A DNA stretch of 64,000 nt from Pseudomonas saudiphocaensis (GCF_000756775.1 NZ_CCSF01000001.1:930001-994000), one strand, 5' to 3'. Counted from the first letter of the stretch, positions 26,851 through 36,792 are shown. Program-made: numbers and translations. Notes: generated by a model not told the origin, from the sequence alone.

Positions 26851-28260
26851 CTACCGGGTCGCGCGCTGCGGCCCGGCCTCTAGCAGATTGCGTTCACGGT
26901 TGTACGCCAGGTAGTACTTGTTCACCGCATTGACGTGGCTTACCACCCCCATGCCCATCGTTTCCATGGCGATGCGCTCTACCTGGAAAAACCACTGATC
27001 AGGGTTATAGCCGCGGCGCCGGGCCTCGGCACGCAGGCTCTGCACCCGCTGCGGCCCCATGTTGTAAGCGGCAAGGATGAACGCCATGCGCTCATGCTCG
27101 TTGAGCCTGGGGCTGGCGAAGAACTCACGGCGGATGCTGGCCAGATACTTGGCGCTGGCCAATACATTGTTATCCAGCTTGCCGATATCCGTGACACCCA
27201 TGCTGCGGGCCGCGGCAGGCGTCATCTGCATCAGCCCGGTGGCGCCTGAAGCACCACGCGCCGCTGGGTTGAGGGTCGATTCCTTGAAGGCCAGTGCCGC
27301 CAGGTTCAGCCAGTCGATATCCTGCTGCTGGGCGTGGCGCTGCAAGGTCGGGCGGACTTTTTCCAGGCGCTGGCGGCCCACCGAATCCAGAGGATTTTGC
27401 ACGCGGTACAGCCGGCGATAGACCCGAACAAAAGCCGCATCCTGATTCTCCGGCGCACGATAGCCAGACAGAAAGCGATCCGCGCTGGCACGCAGCATTT
27501 TCGCCTCCTTACGCACGAACCAGTGCATATCCGCCGGCTCACCCAGGGCCAGTTTCGATTCGATGCGAAGCTTCGGCAGCACCTTGGCCCAGCGCTCGGC
27601 AATGCTCTGCTCAACCAGGGTGGCCGGGTAGATACCGGCCTGCACCATTTCCAGCACATCCTCCACGGCGAGCGTAGGATCGACCCACTCGACCACGATA
27701 GGCGCACGCCTGGCCTGCATCAGTTCGCTATTGACCTTGGCCAAGGTCTTGCCAGCAACACTGCCGGCGGGCAACGCCAGACTGCGCCCGGAGAATTGCT
27801 GCAATTGCGTGTAGCGACGGCTGCCCTGCCGCGTGACCAGCACCAGCGGCACCTGGGGCACGACGGCGCGGGTGCGGCTCAGCTGCCGCAACCCTCCCCG
27901 GTCAAGCAATTCGCCCGGCGCCACCAGATCACCTTCTCCGCGCTGGAGGGCAGCGAGCAACTGGTCCTTGGCCTTGGGAATTATTTTCAGAGTGATCGTG
28001 CGCGCCTGTGCGTCACGGTTGAGAAACTGCTCGAACGCACGCAAGCGCACGTATTCAACGCCGATGGCTTCGCCTTTCACTTCACCGGAGCTGTTGCGGC
28101 TCTGGTTTACCAGCACCCGCAATACTCCGCTGCGGCGAATCTCGGCCAGATCGCGTACCGTATCTGTCGTCTGCCAAGCCTGCGGGCCCGCCATACGTGC
28201 AACTGCCGGCCAGGGTGCGACCATCAGCAAAAAGAGCAGCAGAGGTAGGAGTCGGATCAT
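26851..28260 (-). CDS. MltF-like membrane-bound lytic transglycosylase
   Basis: The 469-residue protein has a signal peptide (about 1-22), a periplasmic solute-binding-like domain (about 42-270) and a C-terminal SLT goose-type lysozyme domain (about 310-460). The catalytic Glu327 sits in AFKESTLNP, followed by GATGLMQMTP and AAYNMGP. This is the MltF architecture; lytic transglycosylases cut the glycan chain to 1,6-anhydromuropeptides. Pseudomonads carry more than one such gene, so this may be the MltF2 paralogue. It is divergent from tatD. Confidence 0.88.
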   Translation of the reverse strand: MIRLLPLLLFLLMVAPWPAVARMAGPQAWQTTDTVRDLAEIRRSGVLRVLVNQSRNSSGEVKGEAIGVEYVRLRAFEQFLNRDAQARTITLKIIPKAKDQLLAALQRGEGDLVAPGELLDRGGLRQLSRTRAVVPQVPLVLVTRQGSRRYTQLQQFSGRSLALPAGSVAGKTLAKVNSELMQARRAPIVVEWVDPTLAVEDVLEMVQAGIYPATLVEQSIAERWAKVLPKLRIESKLALGEPADMHWFVRKEAKMLRASADRFLSGYRAPENQDAAFVRVYRRLYRVQNPLDSVGRQRLEKVRPTLQRHAQQQDIDWLNLAALAFKESTLNPAARGASGATGLMQMTPAAARSMGVTDIGKLDNNVLASAKYLASIRREFFASPRLNEHERMAFILAAYNMGPQRVQSLRAEARRRGYNPDQWFFQVERIAMETMGMGVVSHVNAVNKYYLAYNRERNLLEAGPQRATR

Positions 28261-28429
28261 CGGTGGAGATATTGGCTCGTACGGAGAAAGCGTGCGTGCC
28301 CAGGCACAGGCGGCGAGGTTCTCACAGCACTGCGCTACCCGCCAGCCTCATGCGATATATCACCCGAGCCATTATTCCTGAATCATTGATTTAGCTAGTT
28401 ATATTTTCATTTCATAAGTGAGCGTTTTC

Positions 28430-29236
28430 ATGCAGCTTGTCGACATCGGCGTCAACTTGACCCATCCAACTTTCAGTCGCGACCCGCGCGCGGTTCTGGA
28501 TCGCGCCCAAGCTGCCGGGGTCATGCAGATGGTACTGACCGGTACCAGCCTCAGCGAAAGCGAAGCGGCATTGGCGCTCTGCCGCGAACTGGACGACAGC
28601 CGCCAACGGTTATTCTGCACCGCCGGTATTCACCCTCACGAAGCGAGCCAATGGTCCTCGCAAAGCGCCGCAGAGCTCAGACAGCTACTGGCCGAGCCCG
28701 AAGTACGTGCGGTGGGTGAATGCGGCTTGGACTTCAATCGCGACCTTTCTCCGCGCGCGCAACAGGAGCGCGTACTCGAAGAACATCTGCAGCTGGCCGT
28801 TGAAACCGGCCTTCCGGTCTTTCTCCATGAGCGCGAAGCGGACCAGCGCCTGGCGGCCATCATCCGCCCCTTCCGCGACCAGCTTAGCGCAGCCGTGGTG
28901 CACTGCTTCACCGGGGAAAAGCGCGCGCTCTACGCCTATCTAGACCTTGATCTGCACATCGGCATCACCGGCTGGATCTGCGACGAGCGCCGCGGGACGC
29001 ACCTTCATTCGCTAGTGCGCGATATACCCGGCGAACGCCTGATGCTTGAAAGCGACGCGCCTTACCTGCTGCCCCGCACCCTACGGCCTCGGCCAAAGCA
29101 TAACGAGCCGGCCTATCTACCCGAGGTGCTTCGTGAAGTTGCTCGGCACCGAAACGTGAGCGAACAGGAGCTTGCTGCCAGCAGCACGGCCTGTGCCCAA
29201 CGGTTCTTCGGTATTCCGGCCCTGGATGCGTCCTGA
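28430..29236 (+). CDS. TatD-family metal-dependent DNase
   Basis: The 268-residue TIM-barrel hydrolase has the metal ligands of the TatD family: [27 protein letters not shown], the HEREAD segment, HCFTG, and [10 protein letters not shown] near the end. Family members act as 3' to 5' DNA/RNA exonucleases. A GTG at 28418 would give a longer form, but the ATG at 28430 ([10 protein letters not shown]) has AAGTGAG upstream and matches the family. The DIGVNLTH start suits the TatD branch more than YcfH or YjjV. Confidence 0.88.
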   Translation: MQLVDIGVNLTHPTFSRDPRAVLDRAQAAGVMQMVLTGTSLSESEAALALCRELDDSRQRLFCTAGIHPHEASQWSSQSAAELRQLLAEPEVRAVGECGLDFNRDLSPRAQQERVLEEHLQLAVETGLPVFLHEREADQRLAAIIRPFRDQLSAAVVHCFTGEKRALYAYLDLDLHIGITGWICDERRGTHLHSLVRDIPGERLMLESDAPYLLPRTLRPRPKHNEPAYLPEVLREVARHRNVSEQELAASSTACAQRFFGIPALDAS

Positions 29237-29257
29237 CAGCGAAGGGCACAACGCCGT

Positions 29258-30055
29258 TTAACCGAACACCGTCACCGTCTGCCGACTCAGCGCCAGCAGC
29301 TCTCCCTGCGAACTCCAAAGCGCTGCGGCGCAGTGGCCGTAACCATCACGGGCATACTCGATAAGCGCGCGATACTGGCACCATTCGTGGGTGTCAACAG
29401 AAGGCTGTGGGTGCATGAACTCGATGGTCCAGGTCAGCGAACTGCCCGGCGCAAAAGACTTGAGATGGGGCAGCACTGCCGGCGGCCAGGCATCCACCAG
29501 CGCCAGCTGATGGGCAACAGTGAGCGGTTCACGCTCGACCTCACCCCGTTGTCGCACCCAACCGCCCATCTCCCGCGAGGCGTTGCCACTGAACGGCAGA
29601 CCACCGATGCCCCAGCGCATGACCAGATGGCGAGTGAATTCCGGCGTTACGCCGGGTATGTACGGCAGCTCCTGACAAGTCTCAAGCGCCGGCATGCTCG
29701 GAGCCGGCTCCGCCTCTACCGCAACGACAGAGCTACGCGCAGCACCAAAACTCCCCTGCACCAGGGTAACGACCTGTCCGTTCTGCACAGCGCGCCCGAG
29801 TACCTGACTGACGGCTTTGCCTTCACGTAGCACCTCGGCTTCGAAGCTGACCGGCGTATCCACCTGCAGCGGGCCTACAAAGGTGATAGCCAACGAACGC
29901 ACTGGGCGATCTTCGGGCACCAGCGCTCGCATGCTTTCGTAGACTAGCGCCGCCGCAAGCCCACCAAAACCCGCACGTCCCTGTCCCCAGCTGGCAGGCA
30001 CGATAAGTTCTTGCGGATTGTCGCGTACGGTTTGTAGCAGTTCGGAAAGGGTCAT
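29258..30055 (-). CDS. double-hotdog acyl-CoA thioesterase (TesB-like)
   Basis: The 265-residue protein has two hotdog repeats (PF13622 type). The first, about 1-120, contains AGFGGLAAALVYESM, the usual helix of the fold, and SLAITFVGPL. The second, about 140-265, ends in LALSRQTVTVFG. TesB-like enzymes cleave acyl-CoA in the cytoplasm; the chain-length preference is unknown. It converges on tatD with 21 bases between, with no clear terminator. Confidence 0.8.
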   Translation of the reverse strand: MTLSELLQTVRDNPQELIVPASWGQGRAGFGGLAAALVYESMRALVPEDRPVRSLAITFVGPLQVDTPVSFEAEVLREGKAVSQVLGRAVQNGQVVTLVQGSFGAARSSVVAVEAEPAPSMPALETCQELPYIPGVTPEFTRHLVMRWGIGGLPFSGNASREMGGWVRQRGEVEREPLTVAHQLALVDAWPPAVLPHLKSFAPGSSLTWTIEFMHPQPSVDTHEWCQYRALIEYARDGYGHCAAALWSSQGELLALSRQTVTVFG

Positions 30056-30141
30056 GCTTGCCTCTAGGTCTTGTGATAGGTCGCCATCTTAAGCCTCCCC
30101 GGCAAGCCGGATGCCTTCCTGGCAGAGGGAAATCAGCCAAT

Positions 30142-30195
30142 CTGTAGGGCCGAATTCATTCGGCCGCATCAAGCCATCCAGATTTTGGCCTACAG
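30142..30195. repeat. palindromic repeat overlapping the tgpA stop codon
   Basis: CTGTAGG (30142-30148) and CCTACAG (30189-30195) form the outer arms; GGCCGAAT / ATTCGGCC (30148-30155 and 30158-30165) form an inner perfect stem. The tgpA stop TAG is inside the right outer arm. The unit looks like a mobile-type palindromic repeat of pseudomonads. Confidence 0.6.
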
Positions 30196-32187
30196 CTTTT
30201 CACGCGCCCCGATATGCCGTGGAAGGCGGCGTCCGAGCCTGGCCAACGCAGCCTGCATCGCGGCCTTGTCTACTGCCTCGCCGGCATAACGTGCCCGCTC
30301 GTACAGGCGGGCAAAATCGCGGATCGCCTCGGCCTGTTCGGGCTGCTGGCGCGCTGCCCGTTCGGCAAAGTCGCGCGCGCCCTCACCGTCTCGGCGCGTC
30401 ACCCCACGTCGCGCCAGCTGACGCTCGAAACGACGAAACAAGCGTAGTTGAGGATCACGCTCGAACCGCCAGGGCTTGAGCAATAGCAGCGCCAGCAAGG
30501 CAATCAATACACTGGCACTGACGACCAGCAATATACCCAGCTGGCGCGCGTCGAGATCGCCGAACAACCCTTTCAAGGTACGTAGCTGACGCTCACCCTG
30601 GTAATCGAGTACCCAGCGCTGCCAACCGTAGTTGAGGTTGTCCCAGCCGAAGCGCAGATCGTTGAGCCAACCGATATCCCGATAGCGACGCAGGGTCATA
30701 GGGGACTCATCGAACAGGCCCTGCTCTTCGGCAAGAGCCTCTTCAAGGCCCAACTCAATACGCTCTGGCGCAACCTGGAAGGTCGGATCCACGCTGACCC
30801 AGCCGCGTTCAGCTACCCAGTACTCTACCCAGGCGTGGGCATCAAGCTGGCGCACCGACAGGTAGTTACCGGTTGGATTGATTTCCCCGCCCTGGTAACC
30901 CGCAACCACCCGAGCGGGAATGCCGGCGGCACGCAGCACGAAGGTCATCGCGCCGGCGTAGTGAATGCAGAAGCCGTTGAGGGTCTTGAACAGGAAGTCA
31001 TCGACGATTTCGCTGCCAACCGCGGGCGGGCGCAAGGTGTAGCCATAGGGCTGCCTGTTGAAATGGCGCAACAGGGCCTGCACGACGGTTTCGGGATCCT
31101 GGTGCTCACGACGCAGCTGCGCAGCCCAGGCGCGCGCTCGGGGATTCCCTTCGAGCGGCAGCTGCAACGAGCGCTCCAGCGTGTCCAGCGCCGGTCGGGG
31201 CTCACGCAGGGCATCCGGCCAGGACGTGGCCTGGTACAGCAAGGGCTTATCCACCGGTCGCCGTCGTTGCAGATGGAAGTCGGTCATTAGCCGAACCTCA
31301 TCCGCGTCGACCTCACCCACGTCCAGCACATATAGCCAGGGACGACCGCTGGGCTGCATGACGACGCTGTAGTTCAGCGCCGAGCCACGCGGCTCCCATT
31401 CCGGCGCCTGGGGCACCTGTGCTGCGAAGGATTGCGACCAGCGTCGGCCATCGAAGCGCTCGAAGGTTACAGCGCGCCAGTACAGACGCTCCCGCTCGGG
31501 GATCGGCCCTTCGAAGCTGGCACGAAAGGCCAGTGCGGAAGAACGACTCAGCTCGGCGATATCACCAGGCGACATGCTGTCAGCCAGCCCGGAAACCGCT
31601 CGATCCTTGGGCTGCGGCAGCGACCACAGCGGACCGAACCGCGGAAACAGCACAAACAGCAGCAGCATCAACGGCACTGCCTGCAGTAACAGCGAGCCGG
31701 CCAGACGCAACGTCGGCCAGGGGTGAGTACCGCCAGCACTCTGCTGCAAGCCAATCATTGCTGCCAACAATGCCGTGGTGGGCAACAGGCTATAGATTCC
31801 GGCCAACAGGCTGTCATTGAACAGGTAGCTGGTAACTACCGTGAAGAACCCAAGAAAGATCAACACAAGGGCATCGCGACGGCTACGCATCTCCACCAGT
31901 TTGAGAATGAAGGCGGCCACCAGCAGCACAACGCCAGCCTCAAGACCGATCAGACTCCCGCGCGACAGATACACACCCAAAGCGGCGCCGATCATCATCA
32001 GCGCTTTCATCCAGCCACGCGGATAGCGCGCCTGCATGCGGAAGATACGTACACGCCAGACCGCACAGCCGAGCCAGAGGCCGATTATCCACAGCGGTAG
32101 ATGCCCCAAGTGCGGCAGAATCACCAGCACCTGTGCGACCAGTAGCCAGATCAGACCGTTGCGCGGAATGGGCTGCGCAGTGTTCAC
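30190..32187 (-). CDS. tgpA: TgpA transglutaminase-like membrane protein
   Basis: The 665-residue inner-membrane protein has about six N-terminal helices (10-190), a periplasmic transglutaminase domain and a helix at about 551-571, then a cytoplasmic DUF4129-type tail. The triad is intact: Cys407 (NGFCIHYAG), His451 (DAHAWVEYW) and Asp467 (SVDPT). TgpA is reported as essential in P. aeruginosa and was shown to be a functional transglutaminase-type enzyme. It starts at a GTG that overlaps the DUF58 gene stop (GTGA), so the MoxR-DUF58-TgpA genes are coupled. Its stop lies in a repeat. Confidence 0.92.
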   Translation of the reverse strand: MNTAQPIPRNGLIWLLVAQVLVILPHLGHLPLWIIGLWLGCAVWRVRIFRMQARYPRGWMKALMMIGAALGVYLSRGSLIGLEAGVVLLVAAFILKLVEMRSRRDALVLIFLGFFTVVTSYLFNDSLLAGIYSLLPTTALLAAMIGLQQSAGGTHPWPTLRLAGSLLLQAVPLMLLLFVLFPRFGPLWSLPQPKDRAVSGLADSMSPGDIAELSRSSALAFRASFEGPIPERERLYWRAVTFERFDGRRWSQSFAAQVPQAPEWEPRGSALNYSVVMQPSGRPWLYVLDVGEVDADEVRLMTDFHLQRRRPVDKPLLYQATSWPDALREPRPALDTLERSLQLPLEGNPRARAWAAQLRREHQDPETVVQALLRHFNRQPYGYTLRPPAVGSEIVDDFLFKTLNGFCIHYAGAMTFVLRAAGIPARVVAGYQGGEINPTGNYLSVRQLDAHAWVEYWVAERGWVSVDPTFQVAPERIELGLEEALAEEQGLFDESPMTLRRYRDIGWLNDLRFGWDNLNYGWQRWVLDYQGERQLRTLKGLFGDLDARQLGILLVVSASVLIALLALLLLKPWRFERDPQLRLFRRFERQLARRGVTRRDGEGARDFAERAARQQPEQAEAIRDFARLYERARYAGEAVDKAAMQAALARLGRRLPRHIGAREKL

Positions 32188-33140
32188 GGCTCGCGCTCCT
32201 GCTGGCCGAATAGGGCCAGTTCACGCAGGCAAAGGTTGCGATGGTCGGCGCCGTCACCCGGCCCCATGGTCTTCCCCGCAAGTCGCAGGGCAAAGGGCTG
32301 CTGGCGTGAGGATAACTCGAGGACCCAGTGGCAGAGGCGTGACAGTCTTGCTTCCAGATCGCCGTCAAGGGCATCCAGATCCAGCAGCGGTTCCTCTCCG
32401 ACCAGGGCGGAAAAGTCTTTCACCAACAGGCCCTGCCCACGGGAAAAGGCCTTCCAGTGCAGCCGCCTGCGCGAGTCACCCGGCTGCCAGTCACGCAGGC
32501 CCTGGTAATCATCTACGCCTGCACCATGCGCTCGGCTGCCTTCGTCCACATCGTCAGTTCCGGCCGTTTGCGGCAGCTCCCCTGCTTCGGGCCTGGGATA
32601 GACCAGTGCCGCCAGTTGCAGATCGACCCAACTCCAAGCCACCAGCAACCCGAGCGGAAAGCGGCTTTCGACACGTAAGCGCCCGGGCTTCAGCCAGCCG
32701 CGATGTTCACTTGGCAGGCTGAGTTCGACTTCGCAGGTGCCGCCAGCCGGGACATCGACCCGCTGCAATTCGCCGCCCGGCCAGCACAGGGCGACCGCCT
32801 GGTAAAGACGGCCTCGGCTTTCCAGGCGCACGCGAAAACGCACCTGCTCACCGAGAAACACGGCTTGCGCCCTCGTCGCCTGCAGCACCAGGCCGGCAAG
32901 GTTGCGCCAGGTATGCAGGATGGTCACGATAAATACCGAGCCGAGCAGAAAGGTCAGCGCGTAGGCCAGGCTGTTCTGGTAATTGATGGCCGCCACCAGC
33001 ATCAGCAACAGCGCGATCATGAAAGCCATGCCGACCGCGCTGGGCATGATAAAGATGCAGCGCTGATCGAGGCGCACGCTGGGCCCCGGCGGAATGCGTT
33101 TGAGCAGCCAGCGCTCACGGGTACGCGGCAGGAGCCTCAT
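32184..33140 (-). CDS. DUF58 membrane protein
   Basis: The 318-residue protein has two N-terminal helices (about 29-50 and 57-76) and a DUF58 domain in the C-terminal half, with the family core DSRRRLHWKAFSRG near residue 230. DUF58 proteins travel with MoxR ATPases; their exact task is unresolved. The ATG at 33140 has GGAG upstream... in the form CAGGAGCC, and a longer frame without similarity is rejected. It lies 16 bases after the MoxR gene and overlaps tgpA. Confidence 0.88.
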   Translation of the reverse strand: MRLLPRTRERWLLKRIPPGPSVRLDQRCIFIMPSAVGMAFMIALLLMLVAAINYQNSLAYALTFLLGSVFIVTILHTWRNLAGLVLQATRAQAVFLGEQVRFRVRLESRGRLYQAVALCWPGGELQRVDVPAGGTCEVELSLPSEHRGWLKPGRLRVESRFPLGLLVAWSWVDLQLAALVYPRPEAGELPQTAGTDDVDEGSRAHGAGVDDYQGLRDWQPGDSRRRLHWKAFSRGQGLLVKDFSALVGEEPLLDLDALDGDLEARLSRLCHWVLELSSRQQPFALRLAGKTMGPGDGADHRNLCLRELALFGQQEREP

Positions 33141-33156
33141 GGCGCGCAAGCCGCCA

Positions 33157-34074
33157 TCAGAGCGCAGGCACTTCGCGTAGCAGCCACTGCACCAAGGCAC
33201 CGCCGCCATGGCCACCAGCGTCGGCACGTTCGCGCAAGCGATGCCCGGCCACCGAAGGCAAAACCGCCTGCACATCCTCGGGGATCACGTAGTCCCGGCC
33301 ATCCAGATACGCCCAGGCGCGCGCGGCTGCCAACAATGCAAGGCTGCCACGAGGCGATAGTCCCCAGGCAAACTGCGGCTGGGTACGGGTCGCTTCAACC
33401 AATCGCAGCACGTAATCGACCAAGGCATCGCTGACGCGCACCTGAGCCACTGCCTGCTGGATGGCAACCAGCGAGGCGCGGTCCAGTACCGGTTCCTGCC
33501 GGGCCAGCAGGTCACGCCGAGAGTCACCGAGCAGCAGCGCCTTTTCCGCCGCCTTCGCCGGGTAGCCCAGAGACAGACGCATAAGAAACCGGTCCAGCTG
33601 CGATTCCGGCAGGGAGAAGGTGCCACCAGAGCTAACCGGATTCTGTGTGGCAATCACGAAAAAGGGTTCGGGCAGTGGCCGTGTGGCGCCCTCGATAGTG
33701 ACCTGCCCCTCTTCCATGGCTTCGAGCAAGGCACTCTGGCTTTTTGGTGTGGCGCGATTGATCTCGTCAGCCAGCACCAGCTCGGCGAAGATCGGCCCGG
33801 GATGGAAGATGAATTGCCCGCTGTCCTTATCGAATACGGAGGTGCCGAGGATATCCCCAGGTAACAGGTCGGAAGTGAACTGGATACGCTGGAATTCAAG
33901 CCCCATGACTCGGGCCAGGGTGTGGCTCAAGGTGGTCTTGCCCATGCCGGGCAAATCCTCGATCAGCAGATGCCCTCGCGCCAGCAGGCAGGCCATGGCC
34001 AGTTGCACCTGTGATTGCTTGCCGAGCAGTACCTCATTCACCGCTCGTAGACAGACTTCCAATCGTGCGCGCAT
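33157..34074 (-). CDS. MoxR-family AAA+ ATPase
   Basis: The 305-residue ATPase has Walker A GMGKTT near residue 44, Walker B LVLADEINRATPKSQSALLE near 100-120, and sensor I IATQNPV. MoxR proteins act as chaperones that mature or regulate partner complexes, here presumably the DUF58 and TgpA products. I prefer ATG 34074 with GGGAGGG four bases upstream to the earlier ATG at 34092, which has no ribosome site. It is the first gene of the operon. Confidence 0.91.
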   Translation of the reverse strand: MRARLEVCLRAVNEVLLGKQSQVQLAMACLLARGHLLIEDLPGMGKTTLSHTLARVMGLEFQRIQFTSDLLPGDILGTSVFDKDSGQFIFHPGPIFAELVLADEINRATPKSQSALLEAMEEGQVTIEGATRPLPEPFFVIATQNPVSSGGTFSLPESQLDRFLMRLSLGYPAKAAEKALLLGDSRRDLLARQEPVLDRASLVAIQQAVAQVRVSDALVDYVLRLVEATRTQPQFAWGLSPRGSLALLAAARAWAYLDGRDYVIPEDVQAVLPSVAGHRLRERADAGGHGGGALVQWLLREVPAL

Positions 34075-34187
34075 GCCACCCTCCCTTGCCATTCGCGACG
34101 ATGCTACTGGTACCCGCTAGTGCAGGCAAAGGGGCAGGCAATCTGTTGTGACGAAGTTCTGCAGCGCCTGCCCTGTTTCGCTGACTA

Positions 34188-34466
34188 TCAGCGTCCCGCG
34201 CGAGACTCTCGCAGATAGAAGCGCGCTTTCTTCGCCTTCTTGGTGCAGCCTCGGAAAGCCTCGAACTGCTGTTGGGTCTTGGCTCCGGTAAGCAGCGCCA
34301 TTGCCTTGGAATAGCTTACGGTACCGGCAAAGCCTTCCGCCTCAGCCAGGCTTTGCTCCTTCCAGGCAGCATCCAGATTGGAGGCGCAGCTGTCACGGTA
34401 GGCGGTTTTTCCAGCGCACCCGGTCAGAGTCAGGGCCAGCAGGGACAAACAGATCAGATGTTTCAT
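34188..34466 (-). CDS. small putative lipoprotein
   Basis: The 92-residue precursor starts MKHLICLSLLALTLTGC, a type II signal peptide with lipobox cysteine at about 17. The mature part has cysteines in RDSCASN and FRGCTKK and a basic C terminus (KKAKKARFYLRESRAGR). The ATG at 34466 has GAGG eight bases upstream; the longer frame begins inside selU. The function is unknown. It is 13 bases after selU and likely shares its transcript. Confidence 0.72.
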   Translation of the reverse strand: MKHLICLSLLALTLTGCAGKTAYRDSCASNLDAAWKEQSLAEAEGFAGTVSYSKAMALLTGAKTQQQFEAFRGCTKKAKKARFYLRESRAGR

Positions 34467-34479
34467 CGCCAATACCTCT

Positions 34480-35598
34480 TCAAAGGGCTTCTGTGTGCTT
34501 GCGCGTAGAACGCTCACGGAGATATTCCACTACTGCGTCTTGCTCGCCTGCGAATTCAATCCTCGAAGCCTTGCTCTCACGCTGATACACGTACATAGGG
34601 TCGTAATAGCCTGTCAGCAGGGCCTTGATCCAGTCGCGGTGCAGATCCACAGCACCGCTGCGGGCCTGTTCGGCCAGCGCCTGATCCATGATCAGCGCCA
34701 GACGCTTGTACTGTTCACCGCCAAGGCGCTTGCTAATATTGACAAGGCTTTGCTGCAAACGCTCAGCAAAGGCACTGAAACCTGAATCGCCCTGTTCAGC
34801 GATGAACTCGCCACAGAGATCGATCACGTAATCCTTGAGGATGCGCTCAACCCTGCCCTCAAGACTGTCTTCCAGCCATACCAGCGGATACCGCTGCATA
34901 CCCTGAAACAGTGACAGCGGGACCGAGCAGCGGCCCACAAGGCGCGCCTCATCCTCGAGCACGAACTGGCTGACGTTGGCCGCCTGCATTTTCAACAGAC
35001 GGACCGCCAGCGCGTTTTCGAAATCAATCTGTGCCGGCTGCGGCGTGGCGCGCTTGCCAAAGCTTGATCCGCGATGATTGGCTAGCCCCTCAAGATCCAC
35101 ACTGCTGTTGTCGAGTCGAGCCAGCACCTCGGTCTTGCCGGTGCCGGTCATGCCTCCGACCAGCACAAAATCCAGACTGGCCGCCGCCTGCTCCAGGGAG
35201 TCGAGGAGAAAATTGCGCAACGCCTTGTAACCGCCGGTCACCCGCGGATAGTCGATACCTGCTTCGCTTTTCAGCCACTGCTGAACGATTTGCGAGCGCA
35301 AGCCGCCGCGAAAGCAGTAGATATAGCCCTGCGGGTTGTTACGGGCGAAATCAGCCCAGGCTTGAATTCGCTCGTCTTTGAGCGACCCGCTTACCAGCCG
35401 GTTGCCTAACTCGATGGCGGCCTGCTGGCCATGCTGCTTGTAGCAGGTACCAACCTTCTGCCGCTCAAGGTCGTTCATCAATGGCAGATTGACTACACCG
35501 GGAAAGGCTCCCTTGGCGAACTCTACCGGCGCTCGCACATCGACCATGGGTATGTCAGCGAGAAACAACTGACGATAATCGCAGGTATCCTCGCGCAT
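34480..35598 (-). CDS. selU: tRNA 2-selenouridine synthase
   Basis: SelU (MnmH) replaces sulfur with selenium at the wobble 2-thiouridine of some tRNAs, using selenophosphate and geranylated intermediates. The 372-residue product has a rhodanese domain (about 1-130) with VDVRAPVEF and the catalytic Cys95 in CFRGGLRS, then a P-loop domain with GGMTGTGKT at 148-156. The start overlaps the selD stop by one base (TGATG). SelD supplies the selenophosphate, so the pair is a complete route for tRNA selenation. Confidence 0.95.
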   Translation of the reverse strand: MREDTCDYRQLFLADIPMVDVRAPVEFAKGAFPGVVNLPLMNDLERQKVGTCYKQHGQQAAIELGNRLVSGSLKDERIQAWADFARNNPQGYIYCFRGGLRSQIVQQWLKSEAGIDYPRVTGGYKALRNFLLDSLEQAAASLDFVLVGGMTGTGKTEVLARLDNSSVDLEGLANHRGSSFGKRATPQPAQIDFENALAVRLLKMQAANVSQFVLEDEARLVGRCSVPLSLFQGMQRYPLVWLEDSLEGRVERILKDYVIDLCGEFIAEQGDSGFSAFAERLQQSLVNISKRLGGEQYKRLALIMDQALAEQARSGAVDLHRDWIKALLTGYYDPMYVYQRESKASRIEFAGEQDAVVEYLRERSTRKHTEAL

Positions 35599-36632
35599 CA
35601 GCGAACCTCTACCGCGAAGTTGCCCGCTTCCACCAGTTCGCCAATCGGCTCCAGGGCCAGGCCAAGCTCGCGTGCGACTTGAAGAAACTCAACCTCACCT
35701 TCGGGCGCTACTGCCACCAGCAGGCCGCCGCTGGTCTGCGGGTCGCAGAGCAGTTGCTTATGCGCCTCATCCAGGCTGGCAATACGTGCGCCATAGCTGT
35801 CGAAGTTGCGCCCGGTGCCACCGGGTACGCAGCCTTGTTCCAGGTAGTATTCCACTCCGTCGAGGCGCGGCACGCTGGCATAGTCGATACGCGCGGTGAC
35901 GCCACTGCCGTCGGCCATTTCTACCAGATGCCCAAGCAGGCCGAAGCCGGTGACGTCCGTCATCGCTCGCACGCCGGCAAGCTTGCCAAAACGGCTGCCC
36001 GGTGTGTTCAGGGTGCACATCAGGTCGCGCGCGCGGCCAACATCCTCGGGGCGCAGCTTGGCCTGCTTCTCCGCAGTGGTGAGGATGCCAATGCCCAGCG
36101 GCTTGGTCAGATACAACCGGCAGCCCACCGTGGCCGTGTCATTGCGTTTCATCTGGTTCCTGTCCACCAATCCGGTGACGGCCAGACCAAAGATTGGCTC
36201 TGGGGCATCAATCGAGTGCCCACCGGCCAGAGGAATGCCCGCAGCATCGCAGACAGCACGGCCGCCGGCGATCACTTCGCGCGCGACTTCCGGCGGCAGT
36301 ACATTTACTGGCCAACCTAGAATGGCGATGGCCATCAGCGGGTTGCCGCCCATGGCGTAGATGTCGCTAATGGCATTGGTTGCAGCGATACGCCCGAAAT
36401 CGAAGGGGTCGTCGACGATGGGCATGAAGAAGTCGGTGGTCGAAACCACACCGCGTTCGTCATCAATGCCGTACACCGCCGCATCGTCGCGCGAGGCGTT
36501 GCCGACCCACAAGCGCGGATCAAGATTCTGTGCGCCGCTGCCTGCGAGAATCACATCCAGCACCTTTGGCGAGATCTTGCAGCCGCAACCGGCGCCATGG
36601 CTGTATTGAGTTAGGCGAATGGGTTCGCTCAT
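35598..36632 (-). CDS. selD: selenide, water dikinase (selenophosphate synthase)
   Basis: SelD makes selenophosphate from selenide and ATP. The 344-residue enzyme has the N-terminal glycine-rich loop [10 protein letters not shown] with Cys16 and Lys19, the positions that correspond to catalytic Cys17 and Lys20 of the E. coli enzyme; the residue is cysteine, not selenocysteine. [19 protein letters not shown] and [11 protein letters not shown] are also typical. The ATG at 36632 gives [11 protein letters not shown], and the upstream frame lacks similarity. It precedes selU in one operon. Confidence 0.95.
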   Translation of the reverse strand: MSEPIRLTQYSHGAGCGCKISPKVLDVILAGSGAQNLDPRLWVGNASRDDAAVYGIDDERGVVSTTDFFMPIVDDPFDFGRIAATNAISDIYAMGGNPLMAIAILGWPVNVLPPEVAREVIAGGRAVCDAAGIPLAGGHSIDAPEPIFGLAVTGLVDRNQMKRNDTATVGCRLYLTKPLGIGILTTAEKQAKLRPEDVGRARDLMCTLNTPGSRFGKLAGVRAMTDVTGFGLLGHLVEMADGSGVTARIDYASVPRLDGVEYYLEQGCVPGGTGRNFDSYGARIASLDEAHKQLLCDPQTSGGLLVAVAPEGEVEFLQVARELGLALEPIGELVEAGNFAVEVR

Positions 36633-36792
36633 CTGGGTAGCCTCGTGACGGACGCAAAACGGGCGGCGATTGTAGCAAGAAGGCTCCGGCCTGACGCATG
36701 CCCAAGCTTGCCGCAACACGACGAATTATTTTTTCCGCAGGCTTGATGGCCGAGGCTCCAGGACCGAATCTAGTGATTCACAGGAGAAATGC

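Noticed and set aside
34072-34092. The upstream ATG at 34092 as the start of the MoxR ATPase.
   Set aside because: It has no ribosome site and its six extra codons are not conserved, while the ATG at 34074 has GGGAGGG just upstream.
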